From the NCBI GenBank assembly GCA_947474365.1, contig CANJIU010000077.1:1-47868 (forward strand): DNA of 47,868 nucleotides. Direction: 5' to 3'. Each line of letters begins with the position of its first letter. Positions within the stretch are counted from its first letter, which is position 1. The position numbers were made by a program, and so were the translations under genes. Below are positions 26,222-35,932 of this stretch, piece after piece. This DNA is from Opitutia bacterium (lineage in GTDB: Bacteria > Verrucomicrobiota > Verrucomicrobiia > Opitutales > Opitutaceae). The notes beneath the pieces were generated by a model. The model did no database searches. It was not told the DNA's origin and worked only from the letters and a program-made list of their open reading frames with translations.

Positions 26222-27118
26222 TCACGTCCCGCGCAGCATCCCACTCCCATATCCGTCACGAAATGTCGGGTGCCGCGGGCTCCACTTCAGGCGCGCCTTG
26301 ATCTTCGTATTCGATATGATCCGGTCGGGCGTATTGCCCCGCCCCGCTGAAATCGGTTCACCCGTGAAACTTGGCACCGGAACTCCCATTTCCGCAGCCA
26401 ACCACGCGACAACGTCAGCCTTCGGCGTCGGAACGTCGTCGACGACATTAAAGACATCGCTCGCCACCAACGACGGGGCGGTGCAACACGCCATAATGGC
26501 TCCAACGATGTCGTCACAGTGCACGAGGTTCAGATGGCGCTCGCCCGTCCCTGCCACCTCACCACTTCGCACTTGGTCGACGAGGTGGCGCCGGCCAGGG
26601 CCGTAAATCCCCGCCAACCGCAGCAGAAACCATCGGTGACAAACGCCAACCGCCGCTCGAATTTCGTCCTCTGCCTGCAAGAGCAACCGGGCCCGATCAG
26701 ATGCGGAGGACGAGGGGGTCGGCGCGGACTCGTCCACGATCACGCCGTCTCCCTGCGGGTAAACCGACGTGCTGCTCGTGTACACCAACGTCCCCATCGT
26801 TCCACCCCGTTTCGCCCATTCGAGCATCGATCGGGTCCCCTCGACATAACTTCGCCGATAAGCCTCCAGTCCGCCCCCACCCGAACTCACACAATTGAGG
26901 ACGAACTCCGGATTCGGCGGAATCTTCCCGTGCCAATCGCGGCTGGCGAGGTCGGCCACCACGGTCTCGATCCCCTTGCTTCGCAGAGCCGCAGCGGTCA
27001 CCGCATTTCGGGTCAACGCTGTCACTGTCATCCCTCGCCCTAGGGCGGCGACCGCCACCGCCGTACCCACGTAGCCACAACCAAAGACAACCAGCCTTTT
27101 TCCTGAGAGTGAGGTCAT
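26222..27118 (-). CDS. NAD(P)-dependent epimerase/SDR-family protein
   Basis: 298 residues from the ATG at 27118 (an ATG at 27136 adds 6). The Rossmann motif is VVFGCGYVGTAVAVAAL (G-x-G-x-x-G). The extended-SDR pieces TSSTSVYPQGDGV, then LLLQAEDEIR in place of the catalytic YxxxK, and LAGIYGPGRRHLVDQV follow. It resembles the YeeZ/WcaG group of atypical SDRs. The normal Tyr-Lys pair is not evident, so dehydrogenase activity is doubtful; nucleotide binding looks intact. The substrate is unknown. A terminator (26152-26194) follows. Confidence 0.82.
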   Translation of the reverse strand: MTSLSGKRLVVFGCGYVGTAVAVAALGRGMTVTALTRNAVTAAALRSKGIETVVADLASRDWHGKIPPNPEFVLNCVSSGGGGLEAYRRSYVEGTRSMLEWAKRGGTMGTLVYTSSTSVYPQGDGVIVDESAPTPSSSASDRARLLLQAEDEIRAAVGVCHRWFLLRLAGIYGPGRRHLVDQVRSGEVAGTGERHLNLVHCDDIVGAIMACCTAPSLVASDVFNVVDDVPTPKADVVAWLAAEMGVPVPSFTGEPISAGRGNTPDRIISNTKIKARLKWSPRHPTFRDGYGSGMLRGT

Positions 27119-27276
27119 CGCGTTCTTATCGCCCACCGCGCCTCACGGCCACACCAGCCGGGGCGGGTCATCGCCGGTCCGCCCGATCCGTTCCGCAGAA
27201 TCGGATGGAACCTGGCGCACCAGAGAACTGAGAACATGAGCGCACGGTGTCCTCCCACGCTCGGCAGACGGTTGCC

Positions 27277-29928
27277 TCACGGGACCTCGTAAATCTCCAC
27301 CAAGGCCTCGCCGGTGCCACCACCGACTCCGCTCACCTGTACGGTGTAGCTGCCAGGCGATAGCACCGTGAGCAACGCGGCGTCGCGGCTGCCAGCATCG
27401 AGCTGAAACGCGCCGACCGCGTCGAAGGTCGCTGCCAGCGTCGCGCCCCAATTGTCGTTCTCCGTGATCTTCACGCCGGCCCCGCTGTAAACTTCCAGCT
27501 TCGGATCGGCAAGAAACCCGGCCACGCCAAACACCCCGAGCTTGGGTCCCACGGCGCGGATCAACAATTGCTTGGTACCGGTCCCGGCGATGTTGAATCC
27601 CGCGATTAAAATATTGTCGCCCGTTCCGACTTGGTTGCGGGCAGAGACGTTGACCATCCGCGGTGTGTTGGCCGTGCCAAGGTCGTAGGCCTCCACGAGC
27701 ACCACGCCCGCACCGGTGCCGCGCGCCTGAATCGAGCGCGCCCCCGAGACACTCTGGACGAAGCCCGCATCCCGGCTGCCTGCCGGAAACGTGAAGGCCC
27801 CCACGCTGGCAAACGTCGGCACCAACGCCGCATCCCAATTGTCATTCGAAAATGTCAGCGTCGCACCGTTGAAAAGATCGAGCCTGGGATCAGCCATCGC
27901 TGTGCTCAGCCCGAAGGCCGCGAGCGCCGGGCCAGCCGCACGGACAAGAATGTCACGCGTCCCACCATCGACCACGACGCCGACAATCAACGTCTGGCCC
28001 GCGGCCATGGCCGTGCGGACCGAGAGATTGGAGAGCCGCGCCGTCGGGCCCTCCGGGACCACTGGAATCACGGGAATCACATTCAGCACGGCTTCGGCAC
28101 TTACGACATTCTGCCCCCCGCCGCTCACGCGCACCGTGTAGCTGCCAATGTCGCCGGCCTGCGCCGACGCGATGGTGAAGCTGGCGTTGTTGGCACCGGA
28201 AATGGCCGAATCGTTTTTCAGCCATTGATAGGTCAATCCCGTCGCACCCGTCGCCGCGACCGTGAACGTCACCGACTCACCCGCGTTCACACTCTTGCTG
28301 GTCGGCTGGGTGGAGATGGTGACCCCCGAACCAACGACACCCCCGACCGTGAGCTTGGCGGTCGCCGTTTCGAGTGTGGCTCCCGAGGTGATCCGCACGG
28401 CGTAGGTGGCAGCATCGCTGCCTTGCGCCGACGCGATCGTGAAATTCGCCGTGGTGGCCCCGGCGATAATCCCACCGTTCTTCGTCCATTGATAGGTCAG
28501 GCCGCTCCCCGACGCGACGACGCTCAGGGTCACACTCTGCCCCGGTGCCACGTTCTGACTCAGCGGCCGAGACGCGATCACAATAGGGCCGGTGCCAAGC
28601 GGTGTCACCGAGAGCGTGCCCGGACCGCTGTCAATCGATCCGCCCGCCCCGGACGCGCGCACCGAATAGGAGCCCACATCGCTCAACTGCGCCGCTGAGA
28701 TCGAGAACGTAGAGTTGGTCGCGCCGGAAATCGCAACGTTGTTCCGCAACCATTGGTAAGTGAGATTGCTGCCCGTCACCGCCACGCTGAACGACACGGT
28801 CTGCCCGACGCTCACTTCCTGATCGAACGGTTGGAGGGTGATGACCGGCAACGGCGCGGTGCTGGCGGGCTGTCCGCGTCGAATCTGATTGTTCGAGGAA
28901 TCCGCAACGTAGATCGTGGCGCCGTCGACGGCGATTCCGATCGGCTCGTAGAACCGGGCAGCCGCACCCACACTGTTGACCTCACCCACCACCCCGGCCG
29001 AACCGGCGAGGGTCGAGACAATTCCGCCGGACGTGATGAATCGAATCGTGCTGTTGCCGTAGTCGGCGACGTAAAGGTTCCCGGTCGAATCGACCGCCAC
29101 GCCGCGCGGCTCGTTGAACTTGGCCGTCGTCACCGCACCGTCATTCGAGCCACCCGACCCGGAGTTGCCGGTCACGGTCGTGACCACACCGGCCGGAGTG
29201 ATCTTGCGAATCGCGTGGTTGCCGCTGTCCGCGACAAAAACATTTCCACCGCCGTCCACCGCGATGCCCATCGGCGTGGCAAAACGCGCCGACGCTCCGG
29301 ATCCATTCACAAAACCGCTCTGCCCCGCGCTGCCCGCGAGCGTGGAAACGACGCCTTGCGGAGTGATCTTGCGGATCAGCTGATTGCCGGAATCGGCGAC
29401 ATACACGTTGCCCGTACCGTCGACCGCCAGGCCGAACGGCAGGAAAAACCGCGCCGCCGCTCCGGCGCCGTCCGTGGCGCCAACCAGAAACGGCGAGCCG
29501 GCGAGTGTCGAGACGGCACCCGCCGACGTAATCTTGCGAATCGTGAAATTTTTGGTGTCGGCGACGTAGACATTGCCCGAACCGTCAACTGCGATTCCCA
29601 CGGGAAAATTGAACCGAGCGGCGGCACCCGTCGCATCGGTGGTACCAAACTGCCCCGCGGTTCCGGCAAGCGTCGACACCACGCGCCCCGGCGTGATCTT
29701 GCGGATGGTGTTGTTCAACGTGTCGGCGACGTAGACGTTCTTCGCCGAATCGATGGCGACACCGTAGGGATTATTGAAGGAACCCGGCGTGCCATCCGCG
29801 CCGGTGATGACATTGCCCGCTCCGGCAAAACTGGTGATGGCATAGTCTTCCGCCCGCAACCCGCCAACGGCGCCAGCGAGCAGAAAAAAAATGCCGGAAA
29901 CAAGGAAACGGAAGCGTGAAGGAATCAT
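27277..29928 (-). CDS. secreted NHL-propeller/Ig-like multidomain surface protein
   Basis: 883 residues from the ATG at 29928. A signal peptide is followed by six NHL units (about 30-400), each with the core x-P-x-G-[IV]-A-[IV]-D-x-x-x-x-[VL]-[YF]-V-A-D and ending IRKIT; the last is shortened. Three Ig-like domains follow, each with a YQW core and Y-[AST]-V-R, then two copies of an unnamed module of about 100 residues (residues 675-883). Both copies of that module have LVRAAGP/LIRAVGP, a DPRLDL/DPKLEV strand, ND-N-W, and GAF...AGSRDA. The whole looks like an exported binding or scaffold protein. The upstream 204 bp holds no gene. Confidence 0.88.
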   Translation of the reverse strand: MIPSRFRFLVSGIFFLLAGAVGGLRAEDYAITSFAGAGNVITGADGTPGSFNNPYGVAIDSAKNVYVADTLNNTIRKITPGRVVSTLAGTAGQFGTTDATGAAARFNFPVGIAVDGSGNVYVADTKNFTIRKITSAGAVSTLAGSPFLVGATDGAGAAARFFLPFGLAVDGTGNVYVADSGNQLIRKITPQGVVSTLAGSAGQSGFVNGSGASARFATPMGIAVDGGGNVFVADSGNHAIRKITPAGVVTTVTGNSGSGGSNDGAVTTAKFNEPRGVAVDSTGNLYVADYGNSTIRFITSGGIVSTLAGSAGVVGEVNSVGAAARFYEPIGIAVDGATIYVADSSNNQIRRGQPASTAPLPVITLQPFDQEVSVGQTVSFSVAVTGSNLTYQWLRNNVAISGATNSTFSISAAQLSDVGSYSVRASGAGGSIDSGPGTLSVTPLGTGPIVIASRPLSQNVAPGQSVTLSVVASGSGLTYQWTKNGGIIAGATTANFTIASAQGSDAATYAVRITSGATLETATAKLTVGGVVGSGVTISTQPTSKSVNAGESVTFTVAATGATGLTYQWLKNDSAISGANNASFTIASAQAGDIGSYTVRVSGGGQNVVSAEAVLNVIPVIPVVPEGPTARLSNLSVRTAMAAGQTLIVGVVVDGGTRDILVRAAGPALAAFGLSTAMADPRLDLFNGATLTFSNDNWDAALVPTFASVGAFTFPAGSRDAGFVQSVSGARSIQARGTGAGVVLVEAYDLGTANTPRMVNVSARNQVGTGDNILIAGFNIAGTGTKQLLIRAVGPKLGVFGVAGFLADPKLEVYSGAGVKITENDNWGATLAATFDAVGAFQLDAGSRDAALLTVLSPGSYTVQVSGVGGGTGEALVEIYEVP

Positions 29929-30132
29929 GAAAGTCGGAATAGAGGTCGGTTGGAGAGCACCCGGCGGGCGTTGTTCCTTATCTTGAAAAACCACTTCGCC
30001 CGATATCAAGCCCGATACCAGTCCCGGGTGCTGAAAACACACTGCGGATCCACGGTGGAATCGCAAGAGACCGACCGTGTATCCATCCTCAACAGAGTCG
30101 TCCAACGTCGAAACGAGTTTTGAATTTGCCCT

Positions 30133-31908
30133 TCACCGCGCCTTCGTTGCCGTCCCCCGGCTCTTCAGCCACGTTTGCACCTTCGCGAGCGGCCACGTCG
30201 TCAACACCTGCTCGCGCGTGAGTCCGCCCTTCCGCGCCGCGTTGATGCCGGCCTGCACATGCCGGAGCCCGGCAGTGTCGTGGGCGTCCGGGTTGATCGC
30301 ACAGAGCAATCCGCGTTCCGCCGCTTTCCGCCAGTGGCGCCAGTCCAAATCGAGCCGCCACGGACTCGCGTTAAGTTCGATGATCACGCCGTTCGCGATC
30401 GCGGCATCGATGACCTTCGCGACATCGACCCGGTAACCTTCCCGCCGCAGGAGCAGCCGGCCCGAGAGATGCCCCAGCATATGGGTGCACGGATGCTCGA
30501 TCGCCTTCACGATCCGCGCGGTCATCGTCGCCTCATCCTGCGCGAAGGCGTTGTGCACCGACACCACCACACAGTCGAGTTGCCGGAGAAGACTCGCGTC
30601 GAAATCGAGGCTGCCATCCGCGAGAATGTCGCACTCCGTGCCGGTAAACACGTGCGTCTGGAAGCGCTTCGAGGCATTGAGCGCCTGGATGTCCGCGACC
30701 TGCCGTAGCAGCCGCGCCTCGCTCAGGCCGTTGGCCTGGAAACTCGATTTCGAGTGATCGGCGATGCCGAGGTAGGCCCACCCGAGGGCATCCGCCGCCG
30801 CGACCATCTCGGTGAGCGTGTTGCCGCCGTCGGACGCGGTCGTGTGGTTGTGGAACGCACCGCGCAAATCGCCCGCCTCCACCAGCCGAGGCAAGTCACC
30901 GCGCTCCGCCGCCTCGATCTCGCCCATCCCTTCGCGCAATTCCGGCGGAATAAACGGCAAAGCGAGCGCGGCAAACAGCGCGGTCTCGTTTTCCACCTTT
31001 TCGCTCTTTCGATTTTCCGCCTTCTCCTTCGCCGTCCCCTCGCCTTCCGCCGGCACCAGGCCCCACTCGCTGAGGCTCAGCCCGCGTGCCAGCGCGCGCT
31101 GCCGCATCTGGACGTTGTGGTCCTTCGAACCCGTAAAATGATGCAGCGCGAACGCGAACTGCTCCTCCGGCACGATGCGCAAATCCGCCTGCAGGCCGCT
31201 CTCGAAGCGCACGCTCGCCTTGGTCTCGCCCTTGGCAGTGACCTCCTTGACGCCGGGCTGGGCGACAAACCAATCGACCACGGGCCCCACGTCGGTGGCC
31301 GCGACGATAAAATCGAGATCCCCAACGGTCTCCAGACCGCGACGCAAACTTCCCGCCGACTCGGCCCGGCGCACCTGCGGCAGCGCGCGCAACCCCGCCA
31401 CGATCGGCTCCGCCACAGCAGCTGCCTCCCACCACAGATGCCGCTTCCCGTAAGCCTCGCGATTCTTGATTCCAGCGAGAATTTTTTCCTGCGTCTTCGC
31501 CCCAAAGCCATCCAGCTCAGCGACGCGTCCGTCCTGGCAGGCCTTGGTCAAGCCGGCGATGTCCACGACACCGAGTTTATCGCGCAGGGCGCGGATCTTT
31601 TTGGGACCGAGTCCCGGAATTTGCAGCATCTCCACCAGACCGGGCTCGACGGACGCCTTCAGTTTTTCGAGAAAACCCAATTTCCCCGTCGTGCGCAGCT
31701 CGGTGATCTTTTGCGCGAGCGCCTCGCCGATTCCCTTCACGCTTTGCAACTCGTCCTGCGCGATCAGTCGGGCGAGGTCCGCCTCCTCGATCGCCTCGAG
31801 GGCGCGGGCGCCGGTCTGATAGGCGCGCACCTTGAAGGGATTCTCTCCCTTGAGTTCGAGCAGCGTCGCAATCTCGGACAGCACATCGGCGATTTCGTTT
31901 TTGGTCAC
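30133..31908 (-). CDS. polX: family X DNA polymerase with PHP domain (PolX)
   Basis: About 591 residues from GTG 31908 (VTKNEIADVLSEIATLLELK, the usual PolX opening); the longer frame to 31962 looks like chance. The N-terminal helix-hairpin-helix part (VKGIGEALAQKIT, IPGLGPKKIR) is followed by the polymerase palm: AGSLRRGLETVGDLDFIVA, with the two catalytic aspartates in DLD, then ADLRIVPEE. After a Lys/Glu-rich linker (AEGEGTAKEKAENRKSEKVE) comes the PHP phosphoesterase: HNHTTASDGG, GIADHSKSS, GTECDIL, HLSGRLLLRR and NPDAHD. It performs gap-filling repair with 3'-5' exonuclease activity. It lies 86 bp after menE. Confidence 0.93.
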   Translation of the reverse strand: MTKNEIADVLSEIATLLELKGENPFKVRAYQTGARALEAIEEADLARLIAQDELQSVKGIGEALAQKITELRTTGKLGFLEKLKASVEPGLVEMLQIPGLGPKKIRALRDKLGVVDIAGLTKACQDGRVAELDGFGAKTQEKILAGIKNREAYGKRHLWWEAAAVAEPIVAGLRALPQVRRAESAGSLRRGLETVGDLDFIVAATDVGPVVDWFVAQPGVKEVTAKGETKASVRFESGLQADLRIVPEEQFAFALHHFTGSKDHNVQMRQRALARGLSLSEWGLVPAEGEGTAKEKAENRKSEKVENETALFAALALPFIPPELREGMGEIEAAERGDLPRLVEAGDLRGAFHNHTTASDGGNTLTEMVAAADALGWAYLGIADHSKSSFQANGLSEARLLRQVADIQALNASKRFQTHVFTGTECDILADGSLDFDASLLRQLDCVVVSVHNAFAQDEATMTARIVKAIEHPCTHMLGHLSGRLLLRREGYRVDVAKVIDAAIANGVIIELNASPWRLDLDWRHWRKAAERGLLCAINPDAHDTAGLRHVQAGINAARKGGLTREQVLTTWPLAKVQTWLKSRGTATKAR

Positions 31909-31994
31909 CGGCCTAGGAGACCACGAAACCCGCGAAACACACGTAAAAATCCTCGGCTCCAACCGTCACCTTCCGCGTCAGCCCGGCAGCTTTG

Positions 31995-33173
31995 TCATCT
32001 CATGGATGACAAACCTCTCGGGGCAGCGGACGCGGCGAACGCGATCGGCCCAGCGATCACGGCGGCGCACAGCTGCGCGCGGTTCACCTTGCCCTGCGCA
32101 TTGCGGGGCCAGTCCGCGAGTGCGACCCAGCGCTTCGGGCGTTGGTGCGGCGCGAGGGCCGCGATCGCGCGAGCCAACGAGGGCGTTCGGGCCGTCGTCG
32201 CCGGATAACACGCCACGACCGCCTCGCCCCACTCCGCGTCCGGCACGCCGACGACCGCGACATCTTCAAACTCACCGCTCGCCCGCAGCGCCGCCTCAAC
32301 GTCCGCCGGATGCACTTTCTTGCCGCCGGTGATGATCACCGCATCGCGCCGGCCCTGAACACAGAGATGCCCACGCGCGTCGATCGTGCCGAGATCCTCG
32401 GTGACAAATTCCCGCGTGTCGCGCCACTCCGGATGGTAGCCGTGGAATACCGAATCTCCCGCGACCCGCACCACCCCTTCCTTATCGATGGCCAGCCGGG
32501 CGTGCGGCAGCGCGGCGCCGCAGGTGAGTTGGCCAGCGAGAAATTCCTCCGGCCGCAGCGCCGCCACCATCGCCGCCGTCTCGGTCATCCCGTAACTCAG
32601 TGAAATCGGCAATTCCGCCCGGGCCGCGGCGTCCGCCAACTCCGGCCACACCGGTCCGCCGCCCACAAAAATCACCCGAAATCCGCGCAGCCACGCCACC
32701 ACCGCGGGCAATTGCATCAGCCGCTGCAATTGTGTCGGCACGAGTGAAATCACCCAGGCTCCTCCCGGGAGCACTGGAGCGTCGCCTGCCTCCAGCCGCT
32801 TCCACGCCCACGCGAGGTGCTCACCGCCCGTCGCCGCGCACCGCACCCGCGCCATCAGGCCGCTGACGTGAAACGCCGGGAGCACATCGACCGCGTTCAC
32901 CCGCTCGATTTGAAAATGTGCGCAGAAACCCGCGACCGCCGCCGAAAGCGTGCGCTCGTCGTGGCGCGCGAACTTGACGCCGCCACTCGTCCCGCCGGTC
33001 CCAAGACACAGCCAGCCGGACGCGACGTCTGATTCTCGAGTTTCGACCGTTGAGTCCAGGCCCCGTGTCGGAAGCGGCGTATTTCGCTGCGGATCGCGCA
33101 GAAAAAAGAAACCGTCCCTCTCCTCGGCGCATCCCGTGGCGCGCACCAACGCCCTCAGCTCAGCGCGTTCCAT
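31995..33173 (-). CDS. menE: o-succinylbenzoate-CoA ligase MenE
   Basis: 392 residues from the ATG at 33173, overlapping the end of menC by 19 bp. It is an AMP-forming ligase: the phosphate loop LGTGGTSGGVKFARHDE, SYGMTETAAMVAAL, TEDLGTID and GRRDAVIITGGKKVHPADVE, and the catalytic C-terminal lysine in RNAQGKVNRAQL. At under 400 residues it is shorter than the usual 450-490, because the N-terminal part is compact. It activates o-succinylbenzoate for menaquinone synthesis, and its position directly after menC supports this over other acyl-CoA ligases. The remaining men genes are not in the window. Confidence 0.85.
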   Translation of the reverse strand: MERAELRALVRATGCAEERDGFFFLRDPQRNTPLPTRGLDSTVETRESDVASGWLCLGTGGTSGGVKFARHDERTLSAAVAGFCAHFQIERVNAVDVLPAFHVSGLMARVRCAATGGEHLAWAWKRLEAGDAPVLPGGAWVISLVPTQLQRLMQLPAVVAWLRGFRVIFVGGGPVWPELADAAARAELPISLSYGMTETAAMVAALRPEEFLAGQLTCGAALPHARLAIDKEGVVRVAGDSVFHGYHPEWRDTREFVTEDLGTIDARGHLCVQGRRDAVIITGGKKVHPADVEAALRASGEFEDVAVVGVPDAEWGEAVVACYPATTARTPSLARAIAALAPHQRPKRWVALADWPRNAQGKVNRAQLCAAVIAGPIAFAASAAPRGLSSMR

Positions 33174-34207
33174 ACGGCCTCCGCACCCAGGCGGTCCACA
33201 TCTTCCTTCCGTACAAAGGGCGCCGCGAACGGCCCATCGAACCGCGCATCCGCAAAGAGCGGCCACACACCGAAGCCCAACGCACGCCCCGGCGAAGCGT
33301 CTTTCGACTCGCCCCTGCCGCTCCAGGCAAATGCCACCCGCAACGCCGTCTGCGCACCCACCGTCGTCTCGAGCGCCGAGGAAAAAACCACCGCCGCCTG
33401 CGCCTTTTCCAGCCGCGCCATCACCCGCGCGACGTCGCCCAGCAACGACGGTTTCACCACAAAAATCCCCGGCCAGCCCGCCCCTACCCACCGCTCGACG
33501 TCGTCCTCGCCCACCAACGATTCATCAAGCGCGATCGGCGTGGGATAGTCACCGGCTAACCCAAGCAGCACGTCGTCCATCTTCCGCTGCGCGGTCTCGC
33601 CGTGCTTCGCTTCGGCAAAACAGGGCTGCTCGAGGAACTCAACCGGGCATTCCGCACAGCGCTCTAGCCATCGCTCGGCCTGCCGCCGCTCCCACGCGCC
33701 GTTGGCATCGAGCCGCAGTTTCGCGCCCGACGGCAGCGCCGCGCACACGTCGTCCAACATCGCCAATTCGTCCGCGATGTCCCCCACCCCCACCTTCCAT
33801 TTGAAAACGCGAAATCCCAGTTCGGCGCGCGCCGCAATCTGGGCAAAGGCCGCCCGCCCCGCCGGCAGCAGGGCCGCCACGCCGAGAAAATCGTTCACCG
33901 CCGGTCCGGAGAGCGTGGGTTCGCGCGCCGCCGCGATCGCATGCCGCAGGCACCCGAGCCGCGCCGGCAGCCCTTCGATCTGACCGCTATTCGTCCATTC
34001 CCCCAACGTCCGGCAGCCCGCCTCGTCCTCGTCCACCGTCTCCGTTCCAAAATGTGGAATCGGCGCGGCCTCGCCGAAACCGACGCGGCCCGACTCGTCC
34101 TCCAGTCGCACGATCAGGCCCTCCCGTTCGCCCCACACTCCGTGCGCCGTCCGCACCGGGGCGCGAAACGGCAAGGCATAGCGGCGAAACTGCAGGCGAT
34201 AGTTCAC
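33155..34207 (-). CDS. menC: o-succinylbenzoate synthase MenC
   Basis: 350 residues of the enolase superfamily. The N-terminal cap (LPFRAPVRTAHGVWGEREGL) is followed by FKWKVGVGD (K-x-K catalytic lysine), LRLDANGAW (metal Asp), FLEQPCF (Glu), IALDESLV (Asp) and FVVKPSLLGD (second Lys). These define MenC rather than muconate-lactonizing enzyme, and the menE neighbour agrees. It dehydrates SHCHC to o-succinylbenzoate. Downstream menE overlaps by 19 bp. It is divergent from guaB with only 91 bp between, holding a palindrome at 34237-34262. Confidence 0.92.
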   Translation of the reverse strand: MNYRLQFRRYALPFRAPVRTAHGVWGEREGLIVRLEDESGRVGFGEAAPIPHFGTETVDEDEAGCRTLGEWTNSGQIEGLPARLGCLRHAIAAAREPTLSGPAVNDFLGVAALLPAGRAAFAQIAARAELGFRVFKWKVGVGDIADELAMLDDVCAALPSGAKLRLDANGAWERRQAERWLERCAECPVEFLEQPCFAEAKHGETAQRKMDDVLLGLAGDYPTPIALDESLVGEDDVERWVGAGWPGIFVVKPSLLGDVARVMARLEKAQAAVVFSSALETTVGAQTALRVAFAWSGRGESKDASPGRALGFGVWPLFADARFDGPFAAPFVRKEDVDRLGAEAVWNALS

Positions 34208-34236
34208 GGGCCCACCTCACACCGCGATCGCCCGGG

Positions 34237-34262
34237 GCGCAAACTCGACTTTCTGTTTGCGC
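34237..34262. promoter_or_regulatory. spaced inverted repeat between menC and guaB
   Basis: A perfect 8-bp inverted repeat, GCGCAAAC and GTTTGCGC, separated by 10 bases. It lies 29 bp from the menC start and 36 bp from the guaB start. The half-site CGCAAAC equals that of the E. coli PurR operator, where the halves abut instead. It might be an operator for a LacI-family regulator, or it might act as a leader hairpin for guaB. No regulator gene is nearby. Confidence 0.45.
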
Positions 34263-34298
34263 TCCACGGCGGAAAACCTACTCCGTTCACGGCAACTC

Positions 34299-35891
34299 AT
34301 GACAAAGGTTGCCACGACTCACTCCACCGGCGCCGCCGCGGCGGACGCCGATTTTTATCTGCCGGCCGACGCGTTTTTTCGGGCCAATCTGCCGACCGCG
34401 CTCACGTTCGACGACGTCTCGCTCGCCACGCTCTACTCGGAGATCCTCCCCAAGGACGCCGACACCTCCACGGCGCTCAGCGATTCGCTCCGGCTGCAGA
34501 TCCCGGTCATCTCGTCCGACATGGACACCGTCACCGAATCGCGCATGGCGATCGCAATGGCGCTCAACGGCGGGCTCGGCCTCATCCATTACAACATGCC
34601 GGCGAAAGAGCAGGTGAAGGAAGTCGCCCGCGTGAAACGCCACATCCACGGGCTGATTCAGGATCCGATCACCGTCGCCCCGGACCAGTTCATCGGCGAC
34701 GTGCTCGCCATGATCGAGACGAAGCGTTTCGCGTTCTCCACGTTTCCCGTCGTCGATCGCCAGGGACAGCTCGCCGGCCTGCTCTCGGGCAACGTCGTCA
34801 AGGATCGCTACAAGTCCAAGCTTGTCGCCGACGTGATGACTCCGCGCGCACAGCTCAAGACGGAGAAACAGCGCGCGGTCGCCAAGGATCCGATCAAGGC
34901 CGCTGACCGCTTCTTCACCGGCAACGTCGGCATCAACAAGATGCTCGTCGTCGACGACGACGATCACCTGCGCGGCCTGATCACGGCGTCCGACGTCGAA
35001 CGGATTACCTCGGAGTCGAAATCGCGCCGCAAGCCGTCGCGCGATCACGATTTCCGGCTCGTGGTCGGCGCCGCGCTCTCGCCCGTGCGCAAGCCCGACG
35101 GCACCCTTGACCGCGAAAAAATTATCGAGCACGTGGGCCACCTCGTCTCCGAACACGTCGACTGCATCGCCGTCTCGACCGCCCATGGCCACACGTCGGG
35201 GGTCGGCGAAGTCGTGAAACTCGTCCGCGGCGTCTTCAAGGATCTCACGCTCATCGCGGGCAACGTCACCAGCGGCGCCGGCGTGGCGTTCCTCGGCGAA
35301 TGCGGCGCCAACGCAATCAAGATCGGGCAGGGTCCGGGATCGATTTGCACCACGCGGATCGTCGCCGGCGTCGGCATTCCGCAGCTCACCGCGCTCTACG
35401 TCGCAGGCATCGCCGCCAAAAAGGCCGGCGTGAAACTCATCGCCGACGGCGGCATCACGAAGAGCGGCGACATCGTGAAGGCGCTCACCCTCTCCGACGC
35501 CGTAATCCTCGGCGGCCTGCTCGCGGGCTGCCGCGAAGCGCCCGGCGAGATCCTCGAAATCAACGGCAAGGTCTACAAGCAGTACCGCGGCATGGGCAGC
35601 CTCTCGGCGATGAAGGCGGGAAGCGCCGCCCGCTACGGACACGACAAGAACGACAACACACGCAAGGTGGCCGCGGAAGGCATCGAGGCGCTCAAGGAAG
35701 TGAGCGGCTCTGTCGACGACGTGCTGGCGACCTTGATCGGCGGCGTGCAGAGCGGCATGGGCTACCTCGGTGCCGCGGGCCTGCCGGAATTGCGCGCCAA
35801 GGCCCGCTACATCCGCGTCAGCCCAGCCGGCCAGAAGGAAGCCGCACCACACGATGTGATCGAGGTCTCGACCCGCGCCAGCAGCGCGTAA
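34299..35891 (+). CDS. guaB: IMP dehydrogenase GuaB
   Basis: 530 residues from the ATG at 34299. It oxidises IMP to XMP, the committing step of guanine nucleotide synthesis. After LTFDDVSLATLYSEILPKDA and SSDMDTVTESRMAIAMALNG comes the Bateman region with two CBS units (about 110-240: SGNVVKDRYKSKLVADVMTP, INKMLVVDDDDHLRGLITAS). The catalytic loop is GPGSICTTRIVAGVG (Cys), followed by ADGGITKSGDIVKAL and a flap with YRGMGSLSAMKAGSAARYGH. All key residues are present. It leads a likely operon with the PIG-L and hydroxyacid dehydrogenase genes (gaps 41 and 31 bp). Confidence 0.95.
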   Translation: MTKVATTHSTGAAAADADFYLPADAFFRANLPTALTFDDVSLATLYSEILPKDADTSTALSDSLRLQIPVISSDMDTVTESRMAIAMALNGGLGLIHYNMPAKEQVKEVARVKRHIHGLIQDPITVAPDQFIGDVLAMIETKRFAFSTFPVVDRQGQLAGLLSGNVVKDRYKSKLVADVMTPRAQLKTEKQRAVAKDPIKAADRFFTGNVGINKMLVVDDDDHLRGLITASDVERITSESKSRRKPSRDHDFRLVVGAALSPVRKPDGTLDREKIIEHVGHLVSEHVDCIAVSTAHGHTSGVGEVVKLVRGVFKDLTLIAGNVTSGAGVAFLGECGANAIKIGQGPGSICTTRIVAGVGIPQLTALYVAGIAAKKAGVKLIADGGITKSGDIVKALTLSDAVILGGLLAGCREAPGEILEINGKVYKQYRGMGSLSAMKAGSAARYGHDKNDNTRKVAAEGIEALKEVSGSVDDVLATLIGGVQSGMGYLGAAGLPELRAKARYIRVSPAGQKEAAPHDVIEVSTRASSA

Positions 35892-35932
35892 CTCCGCCCG
35901 CGCTCCGCTGCGCGCGGCAAATCCCCTACCCC

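Noticed and set aside
34287..35852. 521-codon open frame opposite guaB
   Set aside because: It lies wholly opposite guaB, whose catalytic motifs are intact. The product is Asp/Ala/Val/Arg-rich with no recognisable motif.
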